Origin: Romeriopsis sp046049545
GTDB lineage: Bacteria; Cyanobacteriota; Cyanobacteriia; Leptolyngbyales; Leptolyngbyaceae
Reading direction: 5' to 3'
DNA: 64,000 nt
Assembly: GCA_046049545.1 (NCBI GenBank)
Contig: JBJORF010000002.1
Location: forward strand, 30,554-94,553
The notes beneath the pieces were generated by a model. That model did not search any database and had not been told where the DNA came from. It saw only the letters and a list, made by a program, of their open reading frames with translations. Position 1 is the stretch's first letter, and every line of letters starts with the position of its first letter. A program made the translations under genes and the position numbers. Below are positions 26,186 through 34,506 of the stretch, piece by piece.

Positions 26186-26773
26186 ATGCAGAATTATCCC
26201 CTCGAACTGACCTTTAAGTTTTTGGCGCTCTCGCCGCAAATTGCGATCAACGATGCCCAAGGCGGCACGGTGATGTACGTACAGCAAAAGTTGTTCAAGC
26301 TCAAAGAGCAAATCCGCGTCTTCACAGACTCCAGTCGGACGCAACAGGTCTACGGCATTCAAGCCGATCGAATTATTGATTGGTCAGCGCGCTACGACTT
26401 TACCGATGAGCAAGGCCAACCGATCGGCGCAGTCAAGCGTAAGGGGATGAAGTCCCTGTGGAAAGCGCACTACGACATTTATCGGGGTGAGGAAGTGGTG
26501 TTCACAATTCAGGAAGAAAATCCCTGGATTAAGATCATTGACGGGTTGCTATGCGAAATCCCGATCGTTGGCATGTTTTCGGGCTACTTTTTCAATCCCA
26601 CCTATCTCGTGCAGCGTCCGAATGGGCGTGAAGTGATGCGTCTGTCGAAGGTACCATCCTGGCTATCCCGAATCTTTAGCATCAAAGCGATGGATCAACT
26701 CGCGCCCCAGGAAGAATCGCAAGTGTTGCTCGGGTTGCTGATGCTACTGCTGCTGGAGCGCAATCGCGGTTAA
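26186..26773 (+). CDS. LURP-one-related (LOR) family protein
   Basis: A 195-residue protein of the LURP-one/Tubby-like barrel family. The diagnostic order is present: PLELTFKFLALSPQIAI, then YVQQKLFKLKEQIRVFTD, RIIDWSARYDF and GAVKRKGMKSLWKAHYDI. The C-terminal half includes a hydrophobic helix near 130-145 and LLLGLLMLLLLERN at the end. The biochemical function of the family is unknown, though its barrel resembles phospholipid-binding Tubby C-domains and scramblases. The start is the ATG at 26186; the frame opens 19 codons earlier. It ends 9 bases before the K+ channel gene, so the pair is probably an operon. Confidence 0.8.
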   Translation: MQNYPLELTFKFLALSPQIAINDAQGGTVMYVQQKLFKLKEQIRVFTDSSRTQQVYGIQADRIIDWSARYDFTDEQGQPIGAVKRKGMKSLWKAHYDIYRGEEVVFTIQEENPWIKIIDGLLCEIPIVGMFSGYFFNPTYLVQRPNGREVMRLSKVPSWLSRIFSIKAMDQLAPQEESQVLLGLLMLLLLERNRG

Positions 26774-26782
26774 AATCCGCCT

Positions 26783-27844
26783 ATGAAGACTTCTCCCCTC
26801 CAGCGCTTAATGATCGGCACAGCCTGTTTTGGCCTGACGCAGATCATTGCGGTATCGGGCTATCGGCTGGCGGGGTGGAGCTGGATGGAGTCGATCTACA
26901 TGGTGGTGATCACCATTTTTGGGGTCGGCTATGGGGAAGTGCGGCCCATTTTGACGACGGCGATGCGGCTGTTTACGATTTTTGTGATTGTCGCGGGGAC
27001 TTCCTCGGTGGTCTACAGCGTCGGCGCGTTTCTGCAAATGGTCACCGAAGGGGAAATCAATCGCGTTTTGGGGGCAAGGCGGATGACGCGGGAAATTGCC
27101 ATGCTCGATCGGCATGTGATTATTTGCGGCTTTGGGCGGATGGGGGGATTACTGGCAGCGCGGCTCGTCGAGGCGCAGCAGCCCTTTGTGGTGGTCGATC
27201 GCGATGAAGGTCGGATTGAAGCGGCGCAAACGCTGGGCTATCTGGTGCAGTTGGGGGATGCCACGGATGAGGGATTGCTTGAGGCGATCGGGATTCAGCG
27301 AGCGGCGGTACTGGCGACCGTTTTGCCGAATGATGCACTGAATGTGTTTATTACCCTGACGGCGCGGAACTTGAACCCCGAGATGATGATTTTTGCGCGG
27401 GGGGAGCAGGCTTCGACGGAGAAGAAGCTGCTGCAAGCTGGTGCGAATCGCGTGGTACTTCCCGCCGCGATCGGGGCAACGCGAATGGCCCATTTGATTA
27501 CCCACCCGGCTTCTTTGGACTTGCTCGATCACAACAACAGCCTATCGAGCCTTAACGAAATTCTGTCGCAGGTGCAGGTACAGCTGGACGAACTGCCGAT
27601 CGGGCCAGGCTCAGGCCTAATCGGTGCCAGGATTGGCACAGTCGAAGTGCGGGGGAAAGGCGCATTTATTGTGGTGGCCTTGCGGCGGGCAGCGGGGGAA
27701 ATGATCATTCATCCCGATTCAGAGCTGTTTGTGCAAGTCGGCGATACGTTGATTGTGATGGGGCGCAGCGGCGATTTGCCGGAATTTGCACGGCAGTTGC
27801 CCCGATCAGGACAGCGGCGGCAATACCGTGGCGCTCGGTTTTAA
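26783..27844 (+). CDS. Two-helix K+ channel with RCK (TrkA-N/TrkA-C) domains
   Basis: A 353-residue ion channel of MthK-like layout: helix 1 (about 8-28), pore loop and selectivity filter, helix 2 (about 60-85), an RCK-N Rossmann domain from HVIICGFGRMGG (GxGxxG; about 112), and an RCK-C domain (about 265-340). The filter reads TIFGVGYGE, where canonical K+ channels have TVGYGD, so the final acidic residue is Glu and the threonine ring is shifted. Gating is expected to respond to a nucleotide or ion bound by RCK. It is co-directional with the LOR gene 9 bases upstream. An in-frame small ORF continues after its TAA. Confidence 0.88.
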   Translation: MKTSPLQRLMIGTACFGLTQIIAVSGYRLAGWSWMESIYMVVITIFGVGYGEVRPILTTAMRLFTIFVIVAGTSSVVYSVGAFLQMVTEGEINRVLGARRMTREIAMLDRHVIICGFGRMGGLLAARLVEAQQPFVVVDRDEGRIEAAQTLGYLVQLGDATDEGLLEAIGIQRAAVLATVLPNDALNVFITLTARNLNPEMMIFARGEQASTEKKLLQAGANRVVLPAAIGATRMAHLITHPASLDLLDHNNSLSSLNEILSQVQVQLDELPIGPGSGLIGARIGTVEVRGKGAFIVVALRRAAGEMIIHPDSELFVQVGDTLIVMGRSGDLPEFARQLPRSGQRRQYRGARF

Positions 27845-27853
27845 GCGACGATT

Positions 27854-27976
27854 TTGTTCCGCAAGTTTGACAGTAAGCCCCGAGAGGAAATTGCCGCTAT
27901 GCGCGGAACTGACCTGTCTGGTGCTGAAGTAAAGACGATTATCCGATCGGCAGAACAAAAGCCCAAAGCCAAGTAA
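27854..27976 (+). CDS. Possible small ORF (40 residues) after the K+ channel gene
   Basis: In the same frame as the channel gene and just past its TAA lies an open stretch. From the TTG at 27854 it encodes 40 residues (an internal ATG at 27899 gives 25). The product is charged and helical-looking, containing FRKFDSKPREEIAAMRGTDL. No ribosome site is clear. It may be a small protein, a lost C-terminal extension of the channel, or chance. I do not recognise it. Its stop codon lies inside the left arm of the hairpin that follows. Confidence 0.3.
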   Translation: MFRKFDSKPREEIAAMRGTDLSGAEVKTIIRSAEQKPKAK

Positions 27977-28010
27977 TTTGTGACCTCACCCAAAATCATT
28001 ACTTGGCTTT
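27965..28010. terminator. 13-base stem hairpin between convergent genes
   Basis: A perfect 13-base inverted repeat: AAAGCCAAGTAAT at 27965-27977 and ATTACTTGGCTTT at 27998-28010, with a 20-base loop. It lies between the channel gene and the convergent Het-C/VWD gene. A strong T-run is lacking on either side, so it is terminator-like rather than a textbook terminator. Confidence 0.6.
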
Positions 28011-28023
28011 GCTGATAGAGCCT

Positions 28024-30033
28024 TTAGCGACAACCAATGAAGGGTAGACAAACTTTCGGTTTGACTTTCTCGATTGCCCGTTCAACGGCTTTTTCGGGGG
28101 TAGGAATATTCACGCCAGGAATCAGTTGGTTGACGAGGGAAATGTAGCCACTGATTTCGGCGGCGGCCCGAGCGAAGTCAGAGAACCCCGAGAACCCCAC
28201 ATCAAAAATACAACCTTCCATCAAATCTTCCGTGACCTTTGCTTGTGTGCAGGCTTCCCGCGCTTGTTTGATTTGTTTGGCCGACAACATGTTCAGGGTG
28301 AGATATTTATCGGGGAAGGCCGGATCGGTGTAGTTTTTCGTGGTTTTGCCTGTGGGGTAGTCAAACAGCGATTCCTCGGGTTTGACCGCCCAGCTTTGGG
28401 CAAACTCCTTGTACAGTTTGTCGAAATACAGCTTTTCGACCTTATCCAATGCGCCTGGAAGCCGCAATCCCGTGAGATTGAACACTTGCTTAACATCGCC
28501 GTAATTCGACTGGGTTTCCGAAATCACCGCCCCGCCGCGAATCTGTAAATCATCTTTGGGATTGCCGTTGACGTTGCCAAGCAGGCCGCTGTATTGGCCC
28601 GATTGATTGTAGACAAAGGGTGAAATGTTCAAAAAGGTACGATCGCCTGATCCGCCATAGCTGATAACGACATTTTCACCACTGGGGGCATGAACCACAT
28701 AGTTTCGGCCTTGTTTGACGATCGTGCCGCCGCCGAGCAAATCGAGTTTGTCTTGCTGGAGCGTTACGGGTTGGCCATTCACCCACAGTGGGTTGCTGTT
28801 ATTGCCGTCGGGCACTTCACGGGTATAGAGGGCAACGCGATCGGGGCCAGCTTTAATCGCAACAGCGGTGTTGAGTGACATTGAAGCGCTCATGGGGGAA
28901 TGGCGTTCTTGCACTTCAAAGGTTCCATCGTTCGACTTAATCAGAATCGCTTCCCCAACGGTTTGGAGACTATAGGAATAGCCATCAACGGTCGCAATAT
29001 GTGGATCACCATGGCTTCGACCACTGCGTGTGGGAGTGCCGATATTGCTGTTGTTGGGTAACTGCTTGCATTTAGGATCTTTACGACAGGGTGTGCGAAT
29101 ACCCATCAGTGCTTTGATTCGATAAATATTGCCGCTAATTGCCGGGGTTTCAGCAATGATTTGATTAACGAAATCTCTTGTGGCATTGAGCGCTAATTCT
29201 TGGGCCTCAGGATAACCAGGGAGGGCACTTTCATCTTTATTTAATCCCGCACAGGTGATCCCCAACACCGATGCCCCATGACGGACTTTGCCAGCCGGGG
29301 CGTCACAGATGGCGGGTGGCAAGACTCCCATGAAGTAGCCTGAGGTCAAATTGGTGACTTTCCGAGAACCCACGACCGTTGGCGAGAGAGCACTCGGGTC
29401 ACCGGGAAGGGCTGGTTTAAAGCCGACAGGAGGATTCGGGACGATACTGCGGCCGAGGCGTCGATCGATTTCGGCGCCATGAAAGCCAAGTTCAACCCAG
29501 TTACTATGCGCGTAGAAGTCCTGGAGTGTATGCAATGCTTGACCGAGGTGTCGTCTGGCAGCACGACCAGCGGCGGCATTGGCCTCTTGCTCATCTTTGG
29601 ATGCACAGTGACAATCGTCCTTCAGATCGCGTACGACACTTAATTCGCGAATCACCTGTTGTTTCAGATTTTGGAGTCGCACTGAGCCCAGTTCAAATAG
29701 TTCATTGTCAAAGTGATTTTCAGGAATTTCAAAGTCATCTGAGGGAATCATATCGGGCAGTATCGGTCTGTCAGGCGCTAAATCGACCCCGCGATTAGCT
29801 TGATAAATTTCTTCGATCGCCTCACTCGTAAATCCCATTGGACGACCCCGTTCATCGAGCACGGCTGAACCACTAGGTGTTTTCCAAGGACCAGTCAGTG
29901 CGTCTTCGGTAATTCCCCAATGCCCCTCGCCGGCAATATTGGGCTTAAAGGCCACCGCCGGGGCATACAGGGTGCTTGCTAAAATCAAGACGCAACTCAT
30001 CAGACCGATCAGCCAAAATCTCAGACTACGCAT
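28024..30033 (-). CDS. Secreted Het-C / VWD domain protein
   Basis: A 669-residue exported protein. A signal peptide ends near APAVAF. Residues about 30-330 match the Het-C domain (zinc phospholipase C-like fold), with histidines in GHWGITEDAL, HLGQALHTLQDFYAHSNW and other possible metal ligands. A von Willebrand factor type D domain follows (about 340-510), opening HGDPHIATVDGYSYSLQTVG and ending near YSGLLGNVNGNPKDDL. A Cys-containing C-terminal region and a basic proline tail close it. This pairing suggests an adhesive or lipid-acting surface protein; activity is not proven. The start was set at the ATG at 30033 with AGGAA upstream. Confidence 0.82.
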   Translation of the reverse strand: MRSLRFWLIGLMSCVLILASTLYAPAVAFKPNIAGEGHWGITEDALTGPWKTPSGSAVLDERGRPMGFTSEAIEEIYQANRGVDLAPDRPILPDMIPSDDFEIPENHFDNELFELGSVRLQNLKQQVIRELSVVRDLKDDCHCASKDEQEANAAAGRAARRHLGQALHTLQDFYAHSNWVELGFHGAEIDRRLGRSIVPNPPVGFKPALPGDPSALSPTVVGSRKVTNLTSGYFMGVLPPAICDAPAGKVRHGASVLGITCAGLNKDESALPGYPEAQELALNATRDFVNQIIAETPAISGNIYRIKALMGIRTPCRKDPKCKQLPNNSNIGTPTRSGRSHGDPHIATVDGYSYSLQTVGEAILIKSNDGTFEVQERHSPMSASMSLNTAVAIKAGPDRVALYTREVPDGNNSNPLWVNGQPVTLQQDKLDLLGGGTIVKQGRNYVVHAPSGENVVISYGGSGDRTFLNISPFVYNQSGQYSGLLGNVNGNPKDDLQIRGGAVISETQSNYGDVKQVFNLTGLRLPGALDKVEKLYFDKLYKEFAQSWAVKPEESLFDYPTGKTTKNYTDPAFPDKYLTLNMLSAKQIKQAREACTQAKVTEDLMEGCIFDVGFSGFSDFARAAAEISGYISLVNQLIPGVNIPTPEKAVERAIEKVKPKVCLPFIGCR

Positions 30034-30282
30034 AATGATTGATTCCTGCTTGCCCTTGAGCGGTAATGTCATGGCTTACGCCCGCTGAACGCCTCCCTCA
30101 GGATGGATTGGGTACGATTGTAAAGTTGGATCCAACATTCAGGATTGCGGACGATCGGCCTAAAAATCCTCCGCGCAACGCCCAGATCTTCTCTACAATA
30201 GCAACGCAGTAATTTCTGATGCCCCAATTTGTGTGGGAACTTAACTTTGCTGTTTGCCTCGATCGTTTAGCGCAGCGCCCCT

Positions 30283-30897
30283 ATGAGTGACTTTGACCAA
30301 AATCCCCCCAAGCCGATGGGCCAGCCTGCCGACGCACCGCCACCGGATGTCCAAGTCGAAAATCCTTGGGTTGAAGGAGTGAAAACGATTGCCCTAGCGG
30401 CGGTATTGGCGGTGACGATTCGGGTCTTTGTGGCCGAAGCGCGCTGGATTCCCACAGGGTCGATGGAGCCAACCCTGGAAATTAACGATCGGTTGATTGT
30501 TGATAAGGTCAGCTACAAGTTTGGGGGACCGCAGCGGGGCGACATTGTGGTGTTCAATCCCACGCCAGTCTTGGAACAGCAAAAATTCAAGGATGCGTTT
30601 ATTAAGCGGGTCATTGGTTTACCCGGCGAAAAAGTCGAAGTCAAAGACGGCACGGTGTTTATCAACGACCAGGCGATCGCGGAGAACTACATGAAAGAGC
30701 GCCCTGACTATGCCTGGGGGCCGAAAGTCGTGCCGGAGAATTCCTACGTGGTTTTCGGGGATAACCGCAATAACAGCTATGACAGCCATTTCTGGGATTT
30801 TGTCCCGAAGGATCGACTGGTGGGGCGGGCCGTCGTGCGGTTTTGGCCACTGAATCGGGCGGGGGGCATTGCACCGAAGCCGCCCTATCGACCTTAG
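30283..30897 (+). CDS. lepB: Signal peptidase I
   Basis: Membrane serine protease removing signal peptides from exported proteins. The 204-residue product has one N-terminal transmembrane helix (about 35-52) after a proline-rich cytoplasmic tail. Box B is PTGSMEPTL with the nucleophile Ser (about 64), box D is KRVIGLPGE with the general-base Lys (about 110), and box E is GDNRNNSYDSHFW. It is divergent from the Het-C/VWD gene. Its last 4 bases overlap the end of the convergent GUN4-like gene. Confidence 0.95.
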   Translation: MSDFDQNPPKPMGQPADAPPPDVQVENPWVEGVKTIALAAVLAVTIRVFVAEARWIPTGSMEPTLEINDRLIVDKVSYKFGGPQRGDIVVFNPTPVLEQQKFKDAFIKRVIGLPGEKVEVKDGTVFINDQAIAENYMKERPDYAWGPKVVPENSYVVFGDNRNNSYDSHFWDFVPKDRLVGRAVVRFWPLNRAGGIAPKPPYRP

Positions 30898-31541
30898 GAA
30901 CGCGGTTTGGCAAGTTCATCGTCGAGCGTCGAGCGCTGTTGCTGGATCTCTTTGAGGTCGTAGAGTTTGCACTGTTCGACCCGATAAAGCCAAGCGGCTC
31001 CAGCAAAGTCAATTGTTTCAGCATCGCGCAGGGGCCGATCGTTGAAGTCGGCCGTAGACTTAATCGGTTCTGGCAGACGACCTTCAATGTCCGGCTGGAA
31101 CTCTTTATCCTTGCGCGGTCGCCAACCCAAGCGATCGCGGTAGCGTTCCCAGCGGGCCGGATCGCGCTGGATTTGGGCCGGGTTAAACGATTTGCCCCAG
31201 AGTTTAGCCTGGGGGGTGAAGCCGTAGTGACCGTCGCTGGCATTGAGCCAGAGGTCATTGATGGTCCGTAGGTCGCGACAGGGAAACGTGCTCACCCCTT
31301 CGCGCGTCAGCCAATCGCGGCCGATCGGGGGATGCTGGGTGCGTTGGGTGACTTGAAAAATTAGATATTGGGTTTCAGCGGCGGCACTTTCCCATTGCTG
31401 TTGCTTCAGCATCTGGGCCAGTTCGTCATAATTCATGCCTACATCCGAACGCCGCCAATGTTGGGCTAAAACGGGCAACGCAAGGCTGAAACCCCCAACC
31501 AACAAGACTGACGCAATTAAACCTGACTTGAGATAACCCAT
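30894..31541 (-). CDS. Exported GUN4-like domain protein
   Basis: A 215-residue protein with an N-terminal signal peptide (MGYLKSGLIASVLLVGG..., likely cleaved after VLA). A GUN4-type domain covers about residues 35-140: YDELAQMLKQQQWESAAAET, then FPCRDLRTINDLWLNASDGHYGFTPQ, which mirrors the GUN4 core. GUN4 itself is cytosolic or stromal and binds porphyrins to activate magnesium chelatase. This copy is predicted to lie in the periplasm or thylakoid lumen, so its role should differ. Cyanobacteria carry many GUN4-domain paralogues. The ATG at 31541 is preferred over a GTG four codons upstream. Confidence 0.75.
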   Translation of the reverse strand: MGYLKSGLIASVLLVGGFSLALPVLAQHWRRSDVGMNYDELAQMLKQQQWESAAAETQYLIFQVTQRTQHPPIGRDWLTREGVSTFPCRDLRTINDLWLNASDGHYGFTPQAKLWGKSFNPAQIQRDPARWERYRDRLGWRPRKDKEFQPDIEGRLPEPIKSTADFNDRPLRDAETIDFAGAAWLYRVEQCKLYDLKEIQQQRSTLDDELAKPRS

Positions 31542-31634
31542 GACGGAACCCACAAAAAACAGAAGACCCTGGAAGACGGGCCTAGTCTTCCCCTAAAATC
31601 AGATTCGGTAACATACAGCTTGGAGAATTTCTTC

Positions 31635-32144
31635 GTGGACCTATCGCGCATTCCTGCCCAACCGAAGCCTGGCCTGATCAACGTGCTGATCGAAATCGCG
31701 GGTGGCAGCAAGAATAAGTACGAATTTGACAAAGACATGAACGCTTTCGCCCTTGATCGCGTGCTGTTCTCGTCGGTGATGTATCCCTACGACTATGGTT
31801 TTGTGCCAAATACCTTGGCCGATGATGGGGATCCGCTCGATGGCATGGTGATCATGGATGAGCCGACCTTTCCGGGTTGTGTGATTGCCGCGCGGCCGAT
31901 CGGCATGATGGAAATGATCGACGGCGGCGATCGCGATGAGAAAATTCTCTGCGTGCCGGATGCTGATCCCCGATACAAGCACATCAAATCGATCAAAGAC
32001 ATTCCGCAGCATCGCTTGGATGAAATTGCGGAGTTCTTCTTGACCTACAAGAATCTGGAAAAGAAAAAAGTCGAAGTCCTCGGTTGGAAAGATGCTGATG
32101 CCGTACAACCGCTCGTGGAAGCCTGCATTAAAGCCGCTCAGTAA
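31635..32144 (+). CDS. ppa: Inorganic pyrophosphatase
   Basis: Soluble family I pyrophosphatase, hydrolysing PPi made in biosynthesis. The 169-residue product carries the DPLDGMVI signature with active-site aspartates, YPYDYGFVPNTLADDGDPLD at about residues 50-69, and the later DADPRYKHIKSI loop. The frame opens with TTG at 31620, but a GTG at 31635 gives the usual cyanobacterial N-terminus MDLSRIPAQP and has a GGAGA site at suitable spacing. A terminator follows at 32200-32231. Confidence 0.95.
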   Translation: MDLSRIPAQPKPGLINVLIEIAGGSKNKYEFDKDMNAFALDRVLFSSVMYPYDYGFVPNTLADDGDPLDGMVIMDEPTFPGCVIAARPIGMMEMIDGGDRDEKILCVPDADPRYKHIKSIKDIPQHRLDEIAEFFLTYKNLEKKKVEVLGWKDADAVQPLVEACIKAAQ

Positions 32145-32199
32145 AGTCTGGCCGGGCGTTCAAAGTCGGTCAGGGCTTTGGCGCAGGTAAACAATTTAG

Positions 32200-32231
32200 C
32201 GCCGATCGGGCCATGGTTCGATCGGCGTTTT
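32200..32231 (+). terminator. Rho-independent terminator of ppa
   Basis: A 9-base stem CGCCGATCG (32200-32208) / CGATCGGCG (32219-32227) with a 10-base loop, followed by four T. It lies 55 bases after the ppa stop and again uses the CGATCG core in its stem. Confidence 0.85.
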
Positions 32232-32407
32232 GCATGCCCGCGCTGAATCGGCGGTGGGAAGTCTGCGGATCGCACTGGTGATTGGCGAAAATGTTCTGGG
32301 TAGCATAGAACTATCGGGGAAACAGCAGTAATCTGCTGAAGGTTGATCAAGTGCAACGCCGCACTGATCGGGCAAGATTTGAAGAAATTGCGCTGATAGG
32401 ATAGGCC

Positions 32408-33283
32408 ATGGTTCAGTCATCCACGTTTGAAATCGAATTTTGGGGCGTGCGCGGGAGTGTCTCGACCCCCGGTGAATCGACTGTGCGCTACGGCGGCAAT
32501 ACCTCCTGCGTGGAAGTGCGGGTGGCGGATACAAGAATTATTTTTGATGGTGGGACGGGGCTGCGCTTGCTCGGGGAAAAGATGCTCACCGAGGATGCGC
32601 CGATCGATGCCCATCTATTCTTTAGCCATTCCCATTGGGATCATATTCAAGGCTTCCCGTTCTTCCGCCCGGCCTTTTTGGCCCAGAACCAGTTTCACGT
32701 CTACGGCGGTGTGGCCCCCAATGGGGCCAATATGAAGCAACGCCTCAGCGACCAAATGCTGCATCCGAATTTCCCCGTGCCGATGCAAATCATGAAGTCG
32801 AAGATGCATTTTCACGACATTGCCGCAGGGGAAACCATCGCGATCGGCAACGCGGGGGTGACCGTTGAAGCCGGAGCGCTTAATCACCCCAATACCGCCC
32901 TAGGCTACCGAGTGAATTGGCGCGGTTGCAGCATGGTCTATGCCACGGATACGGAGCATTTTCTCGATCGGGTGGATGAGAACCTGGTACGCCTCTGCCG
33001 CGATGCCGATGTGCTGATCTACGATGCCTGCTACACCGATGAAGAATACAGTGACCCGAAAGCGCCCAAAATTGGGTGGGGCCATTCCACTTGGCAGGAA
33101 GCCTTAAAAGTCGGTGCCGCCGCCGGCGTAAAGCAAGTCGTAATGTTCCACCATGACCCCGAGCATGATGATAATTTCCTCGATCGGGTCGAAGTTCAGG
33201 TCAAAGCCCGACATCCCCAGAGCCTGATGGCCCGTGAGCGCATGGTGCTGTCGCTGAAGCCGCAGGAGGCCTGCGTTTTGTAG
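32408..33283 (+). CDS. MBL-fold metallohydrolase
   Basis: A 291-residue metallo-beta-lactamase fold enzyme. The metal-binding motif is HSHWDHIQG (about residues 75-83), with later ligand histidines in ALNHPNTALGYR and FHHDPEHDD and an Asp in YATDTEH. The opening FWGVRGSVSTPG is typical of the subgroup of MBL hydrolases often annotated as phosphodiesterase-like. The substrate cannot be named. It is monocistronic and ends 8 bases before the stop of the convergent TrpD-like gene. Confidence 0.87.
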   Translation: MVQSSTFEIEFWGVRGSVSTPGESTVRYGGNTSCVEVRVADTRIIFDGGTGLRLLGEKMLTEDAPIDAHLFFSHSHWDHIQGFPFFRPAFLAQNQFHVYGGVAPNGANMKQRLSDQMLHPNFPVPMQIMKSKMHFHDIAAGETIAIGNAGVTVEAGALNHPNTALGYRVNWRGCSMVYATDTEHFLDRVDENLVRLCRDADVLIYDACYTDEEYSDPKAPKIGWGHSTWQEALKVGAAAGVKQVVMFHHDPEHDDNFLDRVEVQVKARHPQSLMARERMVLSLKPQEACVL

Positions 33284-33291
33284 GACGGCAT

Positions 33292-34341
33292 CTACACCTG
33301 CGCGAGCGTTTGTTGCAGCAATTGAAGCTGGGCTTGGACTTTGCCCGCTTGGAGCAGTTCACGGGCAAGCGCCATACCATCAGCAATACTCTGACTCACG
33401 CCCGATCGCCAAAGATAAAAGCCACTGCTCCAGTGGATCGCGGCGCTAAAATCACCATCTTCTCCGGTGAGTGCGGCTTGGTAGCCTGCGATCAAATCAG
33501 CCGTGGTGCTGGGTAAGGCGATCTCTTTAGCGGCAGCGCCCCATTCCGTCGGATGAAAAATCTGGCGTTCCCATTCGCCCACGGCATTGGCGAGCATCGT
33601 AATCACGGTACGATCGCGGGGCAGGTCACAACTGCCTTCTAATCCTTTAATCGCGGTAAATTGCGGGAGTTCATGCAAGACCGCTGCCACTTGGAACATC
33701 CCTTCCGTCGGCGGATGCACAAAGCCACTGATGGTATGGGCTTGCTTCCCCAGCGGTGACCAAATCAACTCTAACGTCGCCAGCGGTGGCCGTTTACCGA
33801 TTTGATCGCGGTATTCCACCAGCTTTTCCGCCTGGGGAAAGTGGCGCGGTTGATAGACTAAGCCAAGGCGGGTTTGCGTAAAAACGGACTGGAGTTGGGG
33901 GAGGGTGAGCCTGGTCCAATCCACGCCGATCGCCTGCCACAGTTCAACTAATGGGATGCCCATTTTCGTCGGCATGCGATCGCCCCCCGTGGCCAGCACG
34001 GGCACCCCAGCGGTCGCCAGAATTAACAGGATCAAGGGACTCAGCGGGGCAGTGCGCGATCGCCCATCGTAGGGATTGCACATCACCAAGTTTGGGTAGG
34101 CGGCGGCGATCGGTTGGAGCGTTGGCCCGAGTTCGTTATAGGCATCCAGCATCCCGGCCAGCTCCTCGCCCGTGGGCCGCTTAATCCGGTGGGCAATCAT
34201 GAAGGCCCCAATTTGGGCGGGGGTAGCCTCGGCGTTCAACATCAAACGGTAGGCCGCTGCGGCTTCGGCACGACTGAGCGATTGACTGGTGTGGGGGCCA
34301 CTGCCGATCGCGCGCAGATATTCCCGAAACTCACTACTCAT
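33292..34341 (-). CDS. Anthranilate phosphoribosyltransferase-like protein under NtcA control (NirB candidate)
   Basis: A 349-residue glycosyltransferase family 3 protein resembling TrpD. N-terminal helices carry EATPAQIGAFMIAHRIK (TrpD-like helical domain), and a PRPP-loop-like region follows with VLATGGDRMPTKMG. The TrpD GTGGD loop appears only as ATGGD, so catalysis is uncertain. Its promoter is a perfect class II NtcA promoter, and it lies beside ntcB and nirA. In Synechococcus PCC 7942 the nirB-ntcB genes lie beside nirA, and NirB is needed for full nitrite reductase activity. I suspect this gene is the NirB equivalent but cannot confirm homology. The start is the ATG at 34341. Confidence 0.75.
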   Translation of the reverse strand: MSSEFREYLRAIGSGPHTSQSLSRAEAAAAYRLMLNAEATPAQIGAFMIAHRIKRPTGEELAGMLDAYNELGPTLQPIAAAYPNLVMCNPYDGRSRTAPLSPLILLILATAGVPVLATGGDRMPTKMGIPLVELWQAIGVDWTRLTLPQLQSVFTQTRLGLVYQPRHFPQAEKLVEYRDQIGKRPPLATLELIWSPLGKQAHTISGFVHPPTEGMFQVAAVLHELPQFTAIKGLEGSCDLPRDRTVITMLANAVGEWERQIFHPTEWGAAAKEIALPSTTADLIAGYQAALTGEDGDFSAAIHWSSGFYLWRSGVSQSIADGMALARELLQAGKVQAQLQLLQQTLAQV

Positions 34342-34392
34342 AGACTCGTCAACCCTGCTAACACGTTCCAAACCAAAATCCTTAGGCTTTTC

Positions 34393-34434
34393 AGCCTAGG
34401 CAATCAGCTTTGAGGGTTTTGTAACCTCTGATAC
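34393..34434 (-). promoter_or_regulatory. Class II NtcA promoter of the TrpD-like gene
   Basis: GTA-N8-TAC at 34421-34434. On the minus strand it is followed by exactly 22 bases and a TAN3T minus-10 (TAGGCT, 34398-34393), the textbook layout for NtcA activation. Transcription would start near 34386, about 45 bases before the ATG at 34341. Confidence 0.8.
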
Positions 34435-34439
34435 GAAAT

Positions 34440-34459
34440 CCTCGCCCCGGCGAGGGGTT
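34440..34459. terminator. Short GC hairpin between ntcB and the TrpD-like gene
   Basis: CCTCGC (34440-34445) pairs with GCGAGG (34450-34455), followed on the plus strand by GGTTTT. On the minus strand, the direction of ntcB, the hairpin is followed by ATTTC, a weak T-run. It may end ntcB transcription just ahead of the NtcA site. Confidence 0.4.
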
Positions 34460-34506
34460 TTAGATGAATTTAAGATTGCGGGGGCGCTTGACAGCGGCAC
34501 AAGGAT

